Shown one piece after another: positions 12,430 to 24,325 of a stretch of 64,000 nt of DNA. A program made the position numbers and the translations under genes. This stretch comes from Adenanthera pavonina. Taxonomy: Eukaryota; Streptophyta; Magnoliopsida; Fabales; Fabaceae. The notes under the pieces are model-generated. The model was given only the letters and a program-made list of their open reading frames with translations. It was not told the origin of the DNA and did no database searches. Position 1 is the first letter of the stretch, and each line of letters starts with the position of its first letter. Where the stretch lies: positions 26,765,501 to 26,829,500 of the forward strand of contig JAIVEN010000015.1 in the NCBI GenBank assembly GCA_026686845.1, written 5' to 3'.

Positions 12430-13891
12430 ATATCTATATAATCAAATCTATATAATTAAATACAAGAGAATTATAAAGTTTTGATACCTGAGGCATGGTT
12501 ATTGTAACAAGCCTTTTAGGCCACAAAATAAAATTTCCTAGAACTTGGGTTACTATCATAACCTCATCAATAGGAAATGGCACATGTGAATGAGGCTCAG
12601 TGACATTTTCAATTGACACCTTCACTTGATCCTTTGGTATTTGCTGGTGGTGGAAGGTTGACGTTGTGGTATAAACTCAGCCTTGAGCTACAATGCGCCT
12701 TGTGGGAACATCTAAAAATAGATCACATGCTACTGCCTCATTAGAACTATCTTTCGTGCTATGGACCACAGGAGAAGGTGTCATCTCGACAAGCAGTTCC
12801 TGCAAAGGTGGTTGCAAACCAATAGTAAAGAACATGGACAATATCTCCTGTCTGATGTCTTCTATCTTTGAATCCATTATCTAATGCATTCGAGCTTCTG
12901 TTTCCTCCATATTCTTATCCAACATTTGATTTAACTTATGCTTGGATTCAACTTGCTTCCTAGACCCAAAATACTCCTTTATGCCTACCCCTCATCCTAC
13001 GCCCCTAACACTACCTGGGTGCTCATCCTTACCTAAAGCAGCTGCTAAGATATCTTGCCTCCCACTTGGAGTGAATATTCCTTGAGAGGCTTGCTCCTCA
13101 AGAGAATCCTGAACCATACAAGTAGCATATATATAATTAGCAATCTCACCATTGAAGTTACATAATTATTTTGATTATAATATACTTACAATCTTTTTGC
13201 CAACCACTTGAGCCTCAGGAGTGAAATATTGTCCATGCTTATTTCTTCTCACCCTCTTCCATTTCTGAGCTCGAGTTACAGGAGATGGAGGAGAAATAAG
13301 AATAGATGGGTCTGAAATTGCAGCTTCTTGCCTTTCCATCAAGTTCTCCTGCATCATATTATGCTCTAGTAACTCATATCCTCCACGAGACAAGTTGTGA
13401 GAACAGACATTTAACTTTTGCTTCACTTAAGCAGCTACTCTTCGTTTCTGGTACAATTGAAACCAATATATTGTTAATTACTACTCAATAATGCAATTTA
13501 AATAATAAAAATTACTAATTGAATTACCTCAGACTCAGGTGTTAGCCGACTCTCAACAAACTTCTTCCATGTCTCTTCATCCAGGTACTCATGCGTGGTG
13601 CATGGATTGTTGTGCTTCAATGCACCATAAATGTATCTGCTAGTAAGGTTTGATTTAAAGTCCTTCCATTACTTCCCTACTCTCTTTAATAATTTCTTCC
13701 TCATCTCATTTGTAGCAGGAATGTCATAAGTGATCTATATGGTAGCACACTCATACAATGAAAATGACTGATATTATAATAAAATTGGAATAAAAATATA
13801 TCAATATAAAGTATTATACCAAGATAGCATTCCAAATCTGCTTTGTGACATCTCTTGGTACTTTTTTCCAATCATGAGTTGCATGATATAT
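12430..13891 (-). pseudogene. CACTA second gene, Transposase_24 (Ptta/En/Spm) part
   Basis: Minus-strand segments match the layout of the plant Ptta/En/Spm transposase family. HDWKKVPRDVTKQIWNAIL is followed by RKKLLKRVGK and WKDFKSNLTSRYIY (13890-13630), then EETWKKFVESRLTPESE (13590-13540), then VTRAQKWKRVRRNKHGQYF with PEAQVV (13290-13175). Next come ILAAALGKDEHPGSVRGVG (13060-13000), a coiled-coil-like K/E-rich stretch, and an IDEVMIVTQVLGNFILWPKRLV-type block near 12560. In-frame stops and intron-like gaps with splice-like ends separate the blocks. The start is missing because an LTR fragment abuts at 13891. It reads on into the Ulp1-like part, so the two were probably one protein. Confidence 0.65.
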
Positions 13892-14852
13892 ATATGTGTA
13901 TGTGTGGTTATTCCCGGTTACTGAGACATCATACCCCTCTCCCATGAACTAACCTTTCAGGTGATGGTTCTAGCACTAATCCGGAGAAGGCGCGGGAGTA
14001 GCTACGTACATGAAAATAGTCTATGTAGTGTTTGTATATGGGATAATGTATCATGTGCCAAGTATGATAGTAGATTTTGTAATGAATGTATGATGTGGTT
14101 GTGGATTGTATGAATGGATGAGTATATAGTTATGTATGTGGAAATAAGGTTATTTGTGGTACGTATGTTGTGTATGTGCTATGTGTGTTGAAGTTTGGTA
14201 TTGGGCCTGATTGGTATATTTAAAGGCCTGTAGCCCATTTTGTCGAGTTGGGGTTCAAGGGGGTCAAATCTCAAAGAAGTGGTTCATTTGAGGTGAAACC
14301 TCTCTGGACAAGTTGGTTTGGGGGTTTTGGACCTGTTTGAATGGTCTTTGAATGACCAGTTGCCTTTGGTGGCAATTGGAGGTGGTTAGTGGTGAATTTT
14401 GGTCAATAAGTGGCCAAAACTATATCAGGGGTCCAAAATCTCCATACGGAGTTGGATTGAGATGAGATTGGTGTCGATGGTTAGTTTGAGACTAGATTGA
14501 CTTATAGGGGTTAGAATTAAGTCAATCGGAGGTCGGAGCATAAAGTTATGCGCATCGAAAGTTTGCCCTAGAGTATGAAAGTTACTAATATGGAAGATCA
14601 GCATGGGGCGCCATGGCTCCAGAGTCTAGGCCGTGGCGCAGGTGAAGCCAGAAGTGATGGAGAAACAAGGGAGGTCGGAGAAACAAGGGCGGTACTGTAG
14701 CGGCCGAGGCCCCAGCTCAATTTTTGGTATTTTGGGGTCCATTTCCACTGTTCTAAGGCTGTGAGAAGTTGTTTTAAGTTGTTTGGGTTGTGATTGGTTG
14801 AATTTTGAAGATTTTGGTCAAGTCAGGAGGTGTCAGGAGGTACGATGTTACA
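13892..14852 (+). mobile_element. Gypsy LTR fragment (family E, copy 2) inside the CACTA genes
   Basis: This piece ends GATGTTACA, matching the inverted TGTAACA start of the family E LTR at 22936. Its first 430 bases match the reverse complement of about 20990-21460, including the block around CCGGTTACTGAGAC and CTAGCACTAATCC. Only the 3' part of the LTR is present. It joins Transposase_24 sequence at 13892 and TNP2 sequence at 14853. The C-terminal half of TNP2 and the start of the second gene are absent, so the insertion came with a deletion. It is more GC-rich than its surroundings. Confidence 0.7.
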
Positions 14853-16304
14853 TTTTGGTTCTTACCGAAGATCACATTGATGTCTTTCACTCGTTGATAA
14901 ACTTGCTCTGTAGTTATTGCCTTTGGAGCATTTTCATACTCTTGTAGGCCATTGAAAGATTTTTTTAATCTACAATAAGGGTGGTGCCTTTTGAGAAATC
15001 TTTGATGATCGAGGTAGACAATTTTCTTTCCATGTTCAAGTTGTTTATGGCACGTGCCATGTTCACAAATAGGGCATGCTTTGTGGCCTTTAACACTATA
15101 TCCGGATAAGCTTCCATATGCAAGGAAGTCATTTATCGTGCAAAAGATCATGGCATGAAGTTTAAAGGAATCCTTGTGATATGCATCAAACACATCCATA
15201 CCTTCCTCCCATAACACCTTTAAGTCCTCAATCAAAGGTAACAAGTAGACATCTATGTCGTTTCCTGGCTGTTTTGGGCCTGAAATCATCATAGACAATA
15301 TTATATACTTACGTTTCATACACAACTAAGGAGGTAGGTTGTAAACCACTAGAAGAATAGGCCATGATCTATGTATACTGCTAAGGTTGCCATAAGGATT
15401 CATTCTATCTGTACAGAGATCAAGCCTCAAATTTCTTGGTTCATAGCCAAAATTTGGAAATAGTTTATCAATTGTTTTCCATTAAGAAGAATCAGCTGGA
15501 TGTCGGAGCATTCTGTCAGATTTCCTCTCATCTGCATGCCATACCAAGTTCTTTGCATCCTTTGTATTAGTAAACATGCGCTTGAACCTTGGTATTATTG
15601 GAAGATACCATAACATCTTTGAAGGACATTGCTTGACTTTATAGCGAGATGACCCATATTTTGAACACACATGTAGCTCTTCATATTCATTTCTATACAA
15701 TATGCAATCATTAGGGCAAGCATGTATCCTTTTATACTTCATACCCATTGGGCAAAATATTTTTCTTGCCTTATAGTTATGGTTCGAAAGTTCATTACCT
15801 TCTGGAAGCATATCTTTCAACAACTCAAGCAAACCAGTGAAACTATTATCGCTCCACCCATTTCTCGCTTTCAAGTTAACCAATCTCAGCATCGCTGACA
15901 TTTGTGTATATTTACTACACCCCGAGTATAAAGGCTTCTCTGCAGCATTGCACAAATTATCATATGCATGTGCTCGCTCAAAATACTCTACTCCTACATC
16001 ACTGATTATGTCCTATATTCGATCATTCAAATCAACATCAACTTCCTCCTTTTCAAACACATTTGGCAGTTCTGTTTCTCCATGCCATAGCCATTGTGTA
16101 TAGTTTTTATTGAACCCAAAACAAATTAGATGGTCTCTTATTTTTTCCAATACTCAATCCCTTCCCATTCAAACATTTTACACAAGGACAGTAAAACCTC
16201 TCGTTATTATCAGGAACATTTCTTTTAGAAAATTCTAGAAACTGCTCAACCCCATTCTCATATTCATCACTAGTCCTTCTAGCGTTGATCTAACTACGAT
16301 CCAT
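14853..16304 (-). pseudogene. TNP2-type CACTA transposase (Transposase_21), truncated
   Basis: The minus-strand reading starts MDRS at 16304 and shows the N-terminal transposase-associated domain (INARRTSDEYENGVEQF, then FYCPCVKCLN with its cysteines). An EYFERAHAYDNLCNAAEKPLY block follows. The TNP2 body comes next: KYTQMSAMLRLVNLKA, CPNDCILYRNEYEELHVCS, PRFKRMFTNTKDAKNLVWHA, then after a stop SGPKQPGNDIDVYLLPLIEDL, GHKACPICEHGTCHKQLEHG and RRHHPY-like residues. It stops at VIFGKNQNV, where a family E LTR fragment begins, so the C-terminal half is missing. Internal stops sit after MDRS, near 16010 and at about 15480. The TNP2 product binds CACTA ends and cuts them. This copy is dead. Confidence 0.85.
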
Positions 16305-16743
16305 CATTACCTAACTAAACATCCATGAACGAACAAATCAAATTTGAATTGTAAATAATCCAAATGCATATATAACCAATTGTATAAGGAAAATGGATAA
16401 CCAAATCTCCAGTCAATATAAATACTTAATTGAGCAGTAAACAGATTCATTTTTGTTTTAGAAATTTTGCTCACATCATGTTTTTCAAAGGACTGATTTT
16501 CATTCAAGATAGGGGAGAAAGAACCAAATTCTCACAGCCTGCAATCTCAATTATGTAAGACCAGTCAACAATCCAAGTAATGAAGGAAGATAATTTGGTT
16601 ATTGAACTAGACCCTATAATATATTGTAGTCTACTTTTAATATTATTTATAAATTATTAATCTTAACTTTTTTGACATATAAATGAGAATACAATTACTA
16701 ATGTAACCTATAGAAGTATTTTCAAGCTAGAAGAGGAATGTAC
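16305..16743. other. CACTA spacer upstream of TNP2
   Basis: AT-rich, with only a chance ORF at 16307-16507 on the minus strand. It may be an intron between the mini-exons at 16744-16959 and the TNP2 start. Confidence 0.35.
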
Positions 16744-16959
16744 CTTTTGAGTCCTTTGGGGATATACGGCTTTCAACTTCAAGTACTCATAGTACCTATT
16801 ATGCTACAATAGAAGAGAAATGGCAAATGAAATATAACAAAACTGGTTGGTATTACATAATCACAAAACTTTAAAGAGAAAATGATATCCAAAGACCTTC
16901 ATGCTAAACACATCTTGTTTCAATTTGTCTCCAGCTGATCTTCTTCTTCTTCCTTCCAT
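16744..16959 (-). other. Two possible small coding exons, unknown product
   Basis: On the minus strand an ATG at 16959 opens 63 bases (MEGRRRRSAGDKLKQDVFSM plus K) ending at a GT. A second stretch of exactly 60 bases (16803-16744, HNRYYEYLKLKAVYPQRTQK) is preceded by ATTGTAG and followed by GTACAT. Both keep one frame when spliced. They could be a 5' part of the TNP2 transcript or a captured host fragment. I do not recognise the protein. Confidence 0.25.
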
Positions 16960-17089
16960 TACAGTTTACATTAGGTTGTTATAAACTAGTTTAAGACCTG
17001 ACAACATATATAGAATAAGGTATCAGACATGGATCAGAGGAGTGGATGATTTTATCATACCCTTCATTGTTTTTGTTGTCAATCTTATA

Positions 17090-17250
17090 TGTGTGTGTAT
17101 ATATGTAGGACGACAAGCAGAAAATAAGAAACACTTCAAATTAAGTGGTATATATGTGTGTGTGTGTTTTTTTTTAATAGCACCAAGAATATATATATAT
17201 ATAGTTTAAGACCTTGTTGATGTATGAATATATATATATATATATATATG
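17090..17250. repeat. TG and TA microsatellites
   Basis: Runs of (TG)n at 17155-17167 and (TA)n at 17189-17202 and 17229-17249, separated by short unique sequence. Length is likely variable between individuals. Confidence 0.8.
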
Positions 17251-17833
17251 TTTTTAATACAAATAAATTGTGTAGATAATTAAGAATTAATAATACTAAC
17301 AAAGAGATGTAAATATATGTTATTCTAATTAATTTAATCCTGTAGCGCTTGTGAATTTATTAATTTGATCCAATCATATCATGTGGAATTATATCAATTT
17401 CACATATATCAAATTAGATATTCCTCTTGTTAAGGCAATCATTTAGGACTAAAATAAACAAAGATTATGTAATGATCAATAGTAAAATGTGATGATGAAA
17501 TGATGAAACACACAACGTCAGGTTTTATAATGGCACTTCCCAACTTGAAAATGATGCACTTTCTTACATATTTATAAAATATATTGATTTTTTGCCATTA
17601 TCGTCATAAAGTTTAATAATATATATAATTATTATCAATTTAATTAATTTTTTTCTAAATATAGATGCAATTACGAGTTACAACAATCTAATTGAAAGAA
17701 TAGTAAAATTGGGAAAAGAATCATACTCTTGAGGATTAAATGCTAAACCTCATTCTCAATCTGATATGCAGTCTTGGAACAACTATACTCCAAGATTTAT
17801 GAACACTTCATTTCAAAATTTCAAATGTCCAAT

Positions 17834-17941
17834 TTAGGACCATTCTTATACTTTACAATGAAATCCTAATGCAATTTTTGCTACTTATTAGGACCATTCT
17901 TATACTTTACAATGAAATCCTAATGCAATTTTTGCTACTTA
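17834..17941. repeat. Perfect 54-bp tandem duplication
   Basis: 17834-17887 and 17888-17941 are identical by eye, both starting TTAGGACCATTC and ending TTTGCTACTTA. The absence of differences suggests a recent event compared with everything around it. Confidence 0.9.
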
Positions 17942-20329
17942 TTTCCTCTTATCTTAAGCAGAAGATTCAAATACATGACTAAATAATTATTGATGTAATA
18001 AGGCTATGGCTTAGAGACAATTAATACATATGTTGCCATTTTTTTTTGCAGAATTTAGCTAGGTGGAGCATGATTGAATGATTGGTAGTGATGAAAATTG
18101 AAAAATGATTAAGGAGAAAGCAATGTGATTATAAAAACCAGAGAAGGAAACAAGTGCAAGCTTCTAGGTTATCTCAAAACAATTGAATCTGAAGGTACTA
18201 GACTTGTAAATTTTGGCTTGTCATTCATAGATTCACTAGATGTGTGTGGAATGTACACATGAGGAACCTTGTTTTATGCCAAATAAATCAATCCCATGAC
18301 ATGGGGATTTCTTGTTTGCTTCCTAATTTTCTAAGGCAGAAGTTAAAATCATCTCTATCTCTAATTAACCATACACACCTTAATTTTGTCCAACAATTTA
18401 ATTCAGATATTGTCTAAGTCTTCCCCTGTCCCATGTAGTGCAAAAATAAATAAATAAATCTCTCTGGAAGGACCCGTGAGTCAAATTATTAGTGCTGCTT
18501 GCTTGTCCTATATATGCTTCACAATTGACTTTTAGAATTTATAATAATAGAAAAATGGGTTTATTATTATATGCATAACTGGTTATAGCAGGTAGTTGAC
18601 CATAGTCTTCAGACTTATAATTCTCTAATAGGGAGGGACTATCATATGACTGCATACTTTTAGAGAAAAATGTCTTCATAGACAATCAAATGCAATTACA
18701 ATTTAGAACAATCAAGGAACTTACCAATGATACCATCTATATCTACTTATTTATTTTAAGTTGTCTTTTATTTTTTGTCAAGAAAAATACAAACCCTGAT
18801 TCAAATGCAGTGTGCTATGAATTCAAGCTTTGTCTTTTATAGCCTTGGATTCAAACTTCTCTAGTTGTCTTTTAATAATGATACCTCGTTGACTACTATT
18901 ATAAGGGCTAGCTACATTAGTCTTCCAAGCTTTATATATTTATAAAAATGGTGCTGGATATTAGTTTTGCAACGTCTTTGGTTTCCATTGTTTTGCTTAG
19001 AAACCTTTGTCCTAAAATCATTTCAAGTGTATAAATTGTGGTTGCTTGCTGTTAAAAATAAAGACAGTATACTTATGTGGTAACCTCATGATAGAGTAAT
19101 TGAATTTCTTGACATGAATGGCCTGATATAGTGTTCCTTTTCTGCTTACCATTAATGGACTGCTACAAATCAAAGGGAAAGACGACCAAATTAAAAGACA
19201 TGTGCATCTTGGATAAAATTTTTTTATTGTGTTGTGCCATTCTATCCATATATCATAATTTTGTTAAACATGTAAGAAACATGTAATTAAAAATCTAGCA
19301 ATCCTAATTAAAAGCCATGCATTCAGCTTGGGGAAAGAGCACAGAAAATATAAGCATTTAATTAGAGCAGGGAGTCAAATGCAGACGATAGCTTCATATT
19401 CTTGCAAGCAATCTGTTTTCTCAGTTTTCAGATGATTTATTTACCTATAGAACAAAAAATTGTCTTTTCCATTTGGGAATTGAAAGAGTTCTATTCAAAG
19501 ACATGATTAACACCTACGTACTACTCTGTACACATCCATGTTTTGCCTAAATCCTACCATGCATTTGCTTTACAGATCCAGACTTAGGCTCATTACCTCG
19601 CTTCATTAGGTGACTCGACACCTAGAGTCCTCATTCCTCTGAAGTTGAACCTCTCTGCTCTGCCTTCAACTTCATCACCTCTTCTTGCAACGTCTGAATT
19701 GTGCAACCACATATATCAGGACGTCTTTCGCAATTAAAGGAAGAACCCCCTCGTTAGGCTTGAGACAAAGATTCTACAGAAGAGAGAATCTTTAATGGGT
19801 TCAAGAGCAAAACCTTGCCTTCATCATTCACTCTGAAATAGAAACAAAAATGCCCAAAATGGAGCACATTAGCTGAACGAAACAAACAGAACTGAAGTGA
19901 AGCAAACCCAAGAGAAAATGCAGCAAGTGGAAATGAAGGCATGGATAGAAGTGAAGCAAACCAGGGGACAGCTTCGAACACGTGGGTGAAGACGAAGGCA
20001 ACGAAGGTGGGTTTTAGGGCTTGAGGTAGCGCTAGATTTGGGGAGGGATTTCGGTGCAGCAAATAGCTAGCTAGTGGTAAAGCAAACAAATCGAAGGAGG
20101 AATATGAAGATGAAGACCATGGTGGAAGTGGAGGCCAAAGGAGGAATGACACTGACAAAGACTAAAGTTTGGAGAAGGAATAAGGGCTTTTGAGCCAGTT
20201 AACTACATAAGCACTACATTTCAGAAGGATTTCAATGGAGCATTTGAGTAGTTGAGCAAAAAAAAGAAAGAGGAACCTGAAAATGAAAAGTGCAAACGTG
20301 TCTAATGTTTTTGATGGCAGGAAATTGGA

Positions 20330-20970
20330 TTTAGATGGTTTTCTACGGCTGTTTTATGAAAAACAGTCGTAGAAAGCAAAATTTTTTTATTTAAAAATAA
20401 AAATATGTTTTTTCAAAAAATTGCAAATAAATATATAATTCTAAATTTACAATATTCTTGTAGCTATTTTATAAAAGATAACCATAGAAAGCTTAATAAG
20501 TTGCCTCTTTAAAAAACACAAATTATATAAAAAAAAACAACATTCTTCTTAATTGAAAAATTTTCAATAGCTACTTTTATGAAAAATAACCATCAAAACC
20601 TTCAAATTTTTTAATTTTAAAAAATAAAACATTCTTTTTCAAATTAAAAAAGAAAATAAATAAACATCATTTTTAATCTAAAACATCTTATTTTTTTAAT
20701 TTAAAATAATTTTTAATTAAAAACTTTGACTTTATTTTATTTTATAAAAATACTATTTTTATTTAAAAAGAAAATAAATATGATCTTTTTTATCATTATT
20801 ATTTAACAAATAACCACAAAATACTTCACTGATCACAACTATTTTTTTAAAAACTTTCTTTTTATTTTTAAAAAAGAAAATAAATACACAATATTTTCTA
20901 ATTTAAAATATTGAATTTTGTACTAACCTTTCTACAGCTGTTTTTGGAAAAACAGCCATAGAAAGGTAGT
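20330..20970. repeat. CACTA subterminal hairpin repeats, right end
   Basis: Clear hairpins lie at 20339-20376 (TTTCTACGGCTGTTTT against AAAACAGTCGTAGAAAG) and 20932-20966 (CTTTCTACAGCTGTTTTT against AAAAACAGCCATAGAAAG), with weaker copies near 20460 and 20567. They share the arm sequence with the left-end set, which pairs the two ends as one element. Confidence 0.75.
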
Positions 20971-20971
20971 A

Positions 20972-22936
20972 TTCACACAGGTCGTATTCGACTCAACCAA
21001 CTTGTTCAAAGAACTTTCACCTCAAAGAAATCACTCTTCTGAGATTTGACTCCCTTGAACCTCCAATTGACAAAGTGGACTATGTGCCCTAAAACACTCC
21101 AAAAAGGCCCAAAACCACCTTTGGGCTTACATGCACTACCATACTGACTCTTCAATATCCCAATCCATACATACATCATAATGTATCACATACAACATCA
21201 ATCCATATCCATATCATTACAATCATCCCAATTCTCATGTCAGGTACAAACACTATCCTACTTAGCACAACATACATAGATATTTCACATATATACTACA
21301 TAGACTTGGTATTCCCATGTCTGGTTTGCTACTCCCTTGCCTTCTTTGGATTAGTGCTAGAATCTTCACCTGAAATGTTAGTTCATGGGAAAGGGGTATG
21401 AGACAATGTCTCAGTAACCGGGGACAACCACACACATATACATATACATAACTTATACAATCTAATGAATGCAATATGAAATGGAATGTATATCTCCCTT
21501 ACATACAGCTAGAACCACGAGCTATCATCATAACAGGATATTTCATGTAGGTAATTCCCTTCCAACAGTTGGTGAAGATTGATTCCGGGACATTACCAGG
21601 CTCACGTCTCACTAGTGCACCTAGTCAAAGGGAACACTAATGTTTGGATCATGGTTCTCCTTCCCCTATCCCACCATGAATTGGTAGTGATTTAGGGAAG
21701 GTGCAGTCTACTGCGCACCTTTCCCTCTTGGCCATAGGAGGCTATTTAGCTATAGGAATCCCATTCTTATCCTCCTTTATCATATATCATTATATATCAT
21801 ATCATCATCACCACCCGATCACCATATACCTCACATTGTCATGTGGTGATGTTCATGCTATATCATCACATAATCATCATCATCATGTATCTCAATTTAT
21901 GCATGCATCATGTCATGTCACATCATCATCATCGTATATAACAATCATCCTTATCATATTCATCATCCACTATGTGTTTAGCCGTGTGTATACCATGATA
22001 TATGGGCAAACCATGCACACACACATATCAATATTGTGGTATGAACAAAAACATGCACACACACACATATATCATAACATACAATATAAACAATACAAAC
22101 ACCTGATTATCTCTAGTTGTCAATTCCACACACACATGATTCCACAAGCTCCTTGGATTGTTCAACACCACTAGTACCCCTTTCGGTCAACCAAATACCT
22201 CTACAATACCATAATACCTCAATTAACATATAATACCACTTAACCAAACATCACAATTTGACTATATAGGCCTAACCCAAGGTTCTGATACCCTTTCCAT
22301 GCATCATTAAGCTCCTAAAGACTATTCAAACTCTACTCAACCACATATACTTTGGATTCCCAAATCCTTCAACTGAAAATAACCTACGGTTAAGCTTAAA
22401 TTAGGCATACTCCTTCTAAAACTCATAGCCAAGCATCATAAACATCAAATCATACCTCTTTGATCCCTTTTTATCCATTTTAATCAGTGGATTTTGGCCA
22501 AAACTAGAAATCCAACTATACACCCTAAAAATCCAACTCAAAACCAAAGAAAAATTGAGAGAGAGGAGTAGATATCATTTACCAACAAGAATCCAAGCTC
22601 CAGGAGGCCGAAAATCACTCCCAAAGGTCAGATTACATGAACCCTAGCAAAGCTTCTTTCTCCCTCCATTTTTCCTTCTATATGTTCATCCAAAATGCTT
22701 CTGGTTTATACTAGATTTTCCCCATTTGCCACGGTGTGGAGCTTCTCGGCCTGTAAATTTTGAGATAAAATACAGCTCTCTCACCGCTGCGGCCCTATTT
22801 CTTATCGCGGCATAGAGTTCATTTTTCTCTACTTTAATTCTTTCCTCCATCCTAGCCCTCTGTTTCTGCACACAACACTAATTATACTTAGTTAGCTAGA
22901 GACTAAGTTAGGAACAATGTAATGAGGGTTGTTACA
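20972..22936 (-). mobile_element. Gypsy LTR, family E, copy 1, truncated
   Basis: On the minus strand it starts TGTAACAACCC at 22936, a typical Ty3/gypsy LTR start. Its distal part (21460-20990) matches the reverse complement of 13892-14320. The remaining 3' part of the LTR is missing at the border with the CACTA end, so the LTR is cut there. No polypurine tract or primer-binding site is convincing outside it. The section 21760-22000 is rich in CAT and CAC triplets and gives a misleading His-rich ORF on plus. Confidence 0.6.
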
Positions 22937-24214
22937 AAATACAAACCAACGCCCCTGCCTTTTTAAAGTCTTTTGCCTTTTGCTTTTGTATTTTTCACTT
23001 AGCTCTCAGATTCTAAAATAATGAATACTGTAGGTGACAAAGGATCATCAGATCAAATTAGCTTGGATTGTAAAGATGTTGTAACAATTCTATTAATGTT
23101 CAATTAGCAAATTTAGATTTTTCATGGCTAATTTACACGATATATTGGATAATTTTGAACAAACCAACAGGGTGATCTCCCACGACTCCATCAACTTTGA
23201 TTGTTGTTGTTCCACCGAAATCAAAGAAGAGTCCTGTAGAGGTAACCTCCGGTCTGATACCAGACATGTTTCCCAACAGAGCAGACCTGAATCTTATCCC
23301 AAAAACAAACTGAAGAGGTTGAGAGTTGTGGCAGTGATTACCGATTAACGATGAAGCAATTGATTTGAGAAAAAGGAAGAAAATTTCTCTGGCCACAACT
23401 CAGCTCTCTGCACTGATCTGGACCCTAAAAGATAGATCAACAAAGAAGTAAGACAATAAAAATATAATCTAATTTCTATCAAATCAGAAGGCCACCGATA
23501 CAAAGAAGAAAAATAATAAGGTTTACAAACAATGTTGAACTTTTTTTCCAATGAACATTGTAGAAGAAGTTGAAGGAAGAGAGTGAAAATTGAACAAAAA
23601 ATGAAAGAGAAGACGATTCATGGAACGAACAATAAAAAGGAAAATAGATATGGGAAAAAGGCGTGTCAATCACCTTTCTACCATTAGCTATATTAGAATG
23701 TAAACATGGCAAGAAATAGAGCATTGCACAAAAATCTAGAACAAAGAAATTAAAAAAAAACTCCAAACCAATATCAAAATCCCATACCACGCATCGAAAC
23801 CCCAACATGCAGAGCTCACAAAATCCATGTCTCACTAAAATAATAGTTTGGAAGGGAGCACAAATGTACCTCAGTATGCAAAAAAAGAAAATGAAAGGGC
23901 AAGAAATTAAAGATTCAAAACAAATAAGATGAAAGAAATAGCAAAGACAAGAGAGAACTCTCACAAAAGGCGCATGTCAAGAAGAAAATTTAGAAAAAAG
24001 AAAGGCGAGGAGGAAAGGAGAAATAGACAGCATAGAAGATGCTAGAAAGCACAATCATCCAAGTTACTCACCCAACCTGCTTGTAAAGGGGTAATGAACA
24101 GTAAAATAAATAGTAGTTAACGCTTCAGCTTTTAGATAGATTATAGATATAGATATATATTATAGATATAGATATGGATTATGGAATAGATTATAGATAT
24201 GGATTATGGATATC
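22937..24214. other. Unassigned AT-rich stretch
   Basis: Overlapping short ORFs on both strands at 23124-23396 match nothing I know. At 24133-24222 there is a low-complexity array of variants of TATAGATATAGATATGGATTA. I see no terminus that would define an element. Confidence 0.3.
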
Positions 24215-24222
24215 GATTTTTT
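24133..24222. repeat. GATATAGAT-type low-complexity array
   Basis: Repeated variants of ATTATAGATATAGATAT and GGATTATGGATAT. It sits just left of the Helitron and viral junctions. Confidence 0.7.
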
Positions 24223-24325
24223 CTTCTTCTTTGTCAATCCAGTCTATAGGATAAAGAATTAGATCTTCATCTAAAAGTATAAAGAATATAATGCATGTAT
24301 TGAATGATATTAATCCATATTTGAA
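24215..24325 (+). mobile_element. Helitron exon-start fragment
   Basis: About 110 bases match 38890-38990: a T-rich splice-acceptor-like tract, then AGTCTATAGGATAAA-type sequence and the block GAATGATATTAATCCATAT. In the other copy this is the start of the Helitron_like_N exon. At about 24325 the similarity stops and viral reverse-transcriptase sequence begins. Confidence 0.6.

Larger units (their letters stand above)
16960..20329. other. CACTA 5' non-coding region
   Basis: About 3.4 kb without a defensible gene. It contains (TG)n and (TA)n microsatellites at about 17090-17250 and a perfect 54-bp tandem duplication at 17834-17941. The minus-strand ORF at 19754-20158 (134 residues, Ser/Leu/Pro-rich) matches no family I know and is probably chance. 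Confidence 0.4.
10513..20971 (-). mobile_element. CACTA (En/Spm) DNA transposon, defective
   Basis: Hairpin-rich subterminal repeats sit at both ends (10560-10870 and 20330-20970), and two CACTA-type genes lie between on the minus strand, so the minus-strand 5' end is at 20971. Termini read TACTACAG at the left and, on the minus strand, TACTACC at the right, where CACTA is expected. Each fits loss of one terminal C. No 3-bp target duplication is visible (CAT left, TTC right). A family E LTR fragment (13892-14852) sits inside and replaces transposase sequence. The element cannot move by itself. Confidence 0.8.

Noticed and set aside
19754..20158. 134-residue Ser/Leu/Pro-rich minus-strand ORF
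   Set aside because: No recognisable motif, within CACTA non-coding sequence and close to subterminal repeats. Kept only as a note in the region entry.
21701..22174. 157-residue His-rich ORF
   Set aside because: Composition artefact of CAT and CAC repeats inside the family E LTR.
23124..23396. Overlapping ORFs on both strands as a possible host gene
   Set aside because: Neither reading matches a family I know, there is no convincing exon structure, and both are short.
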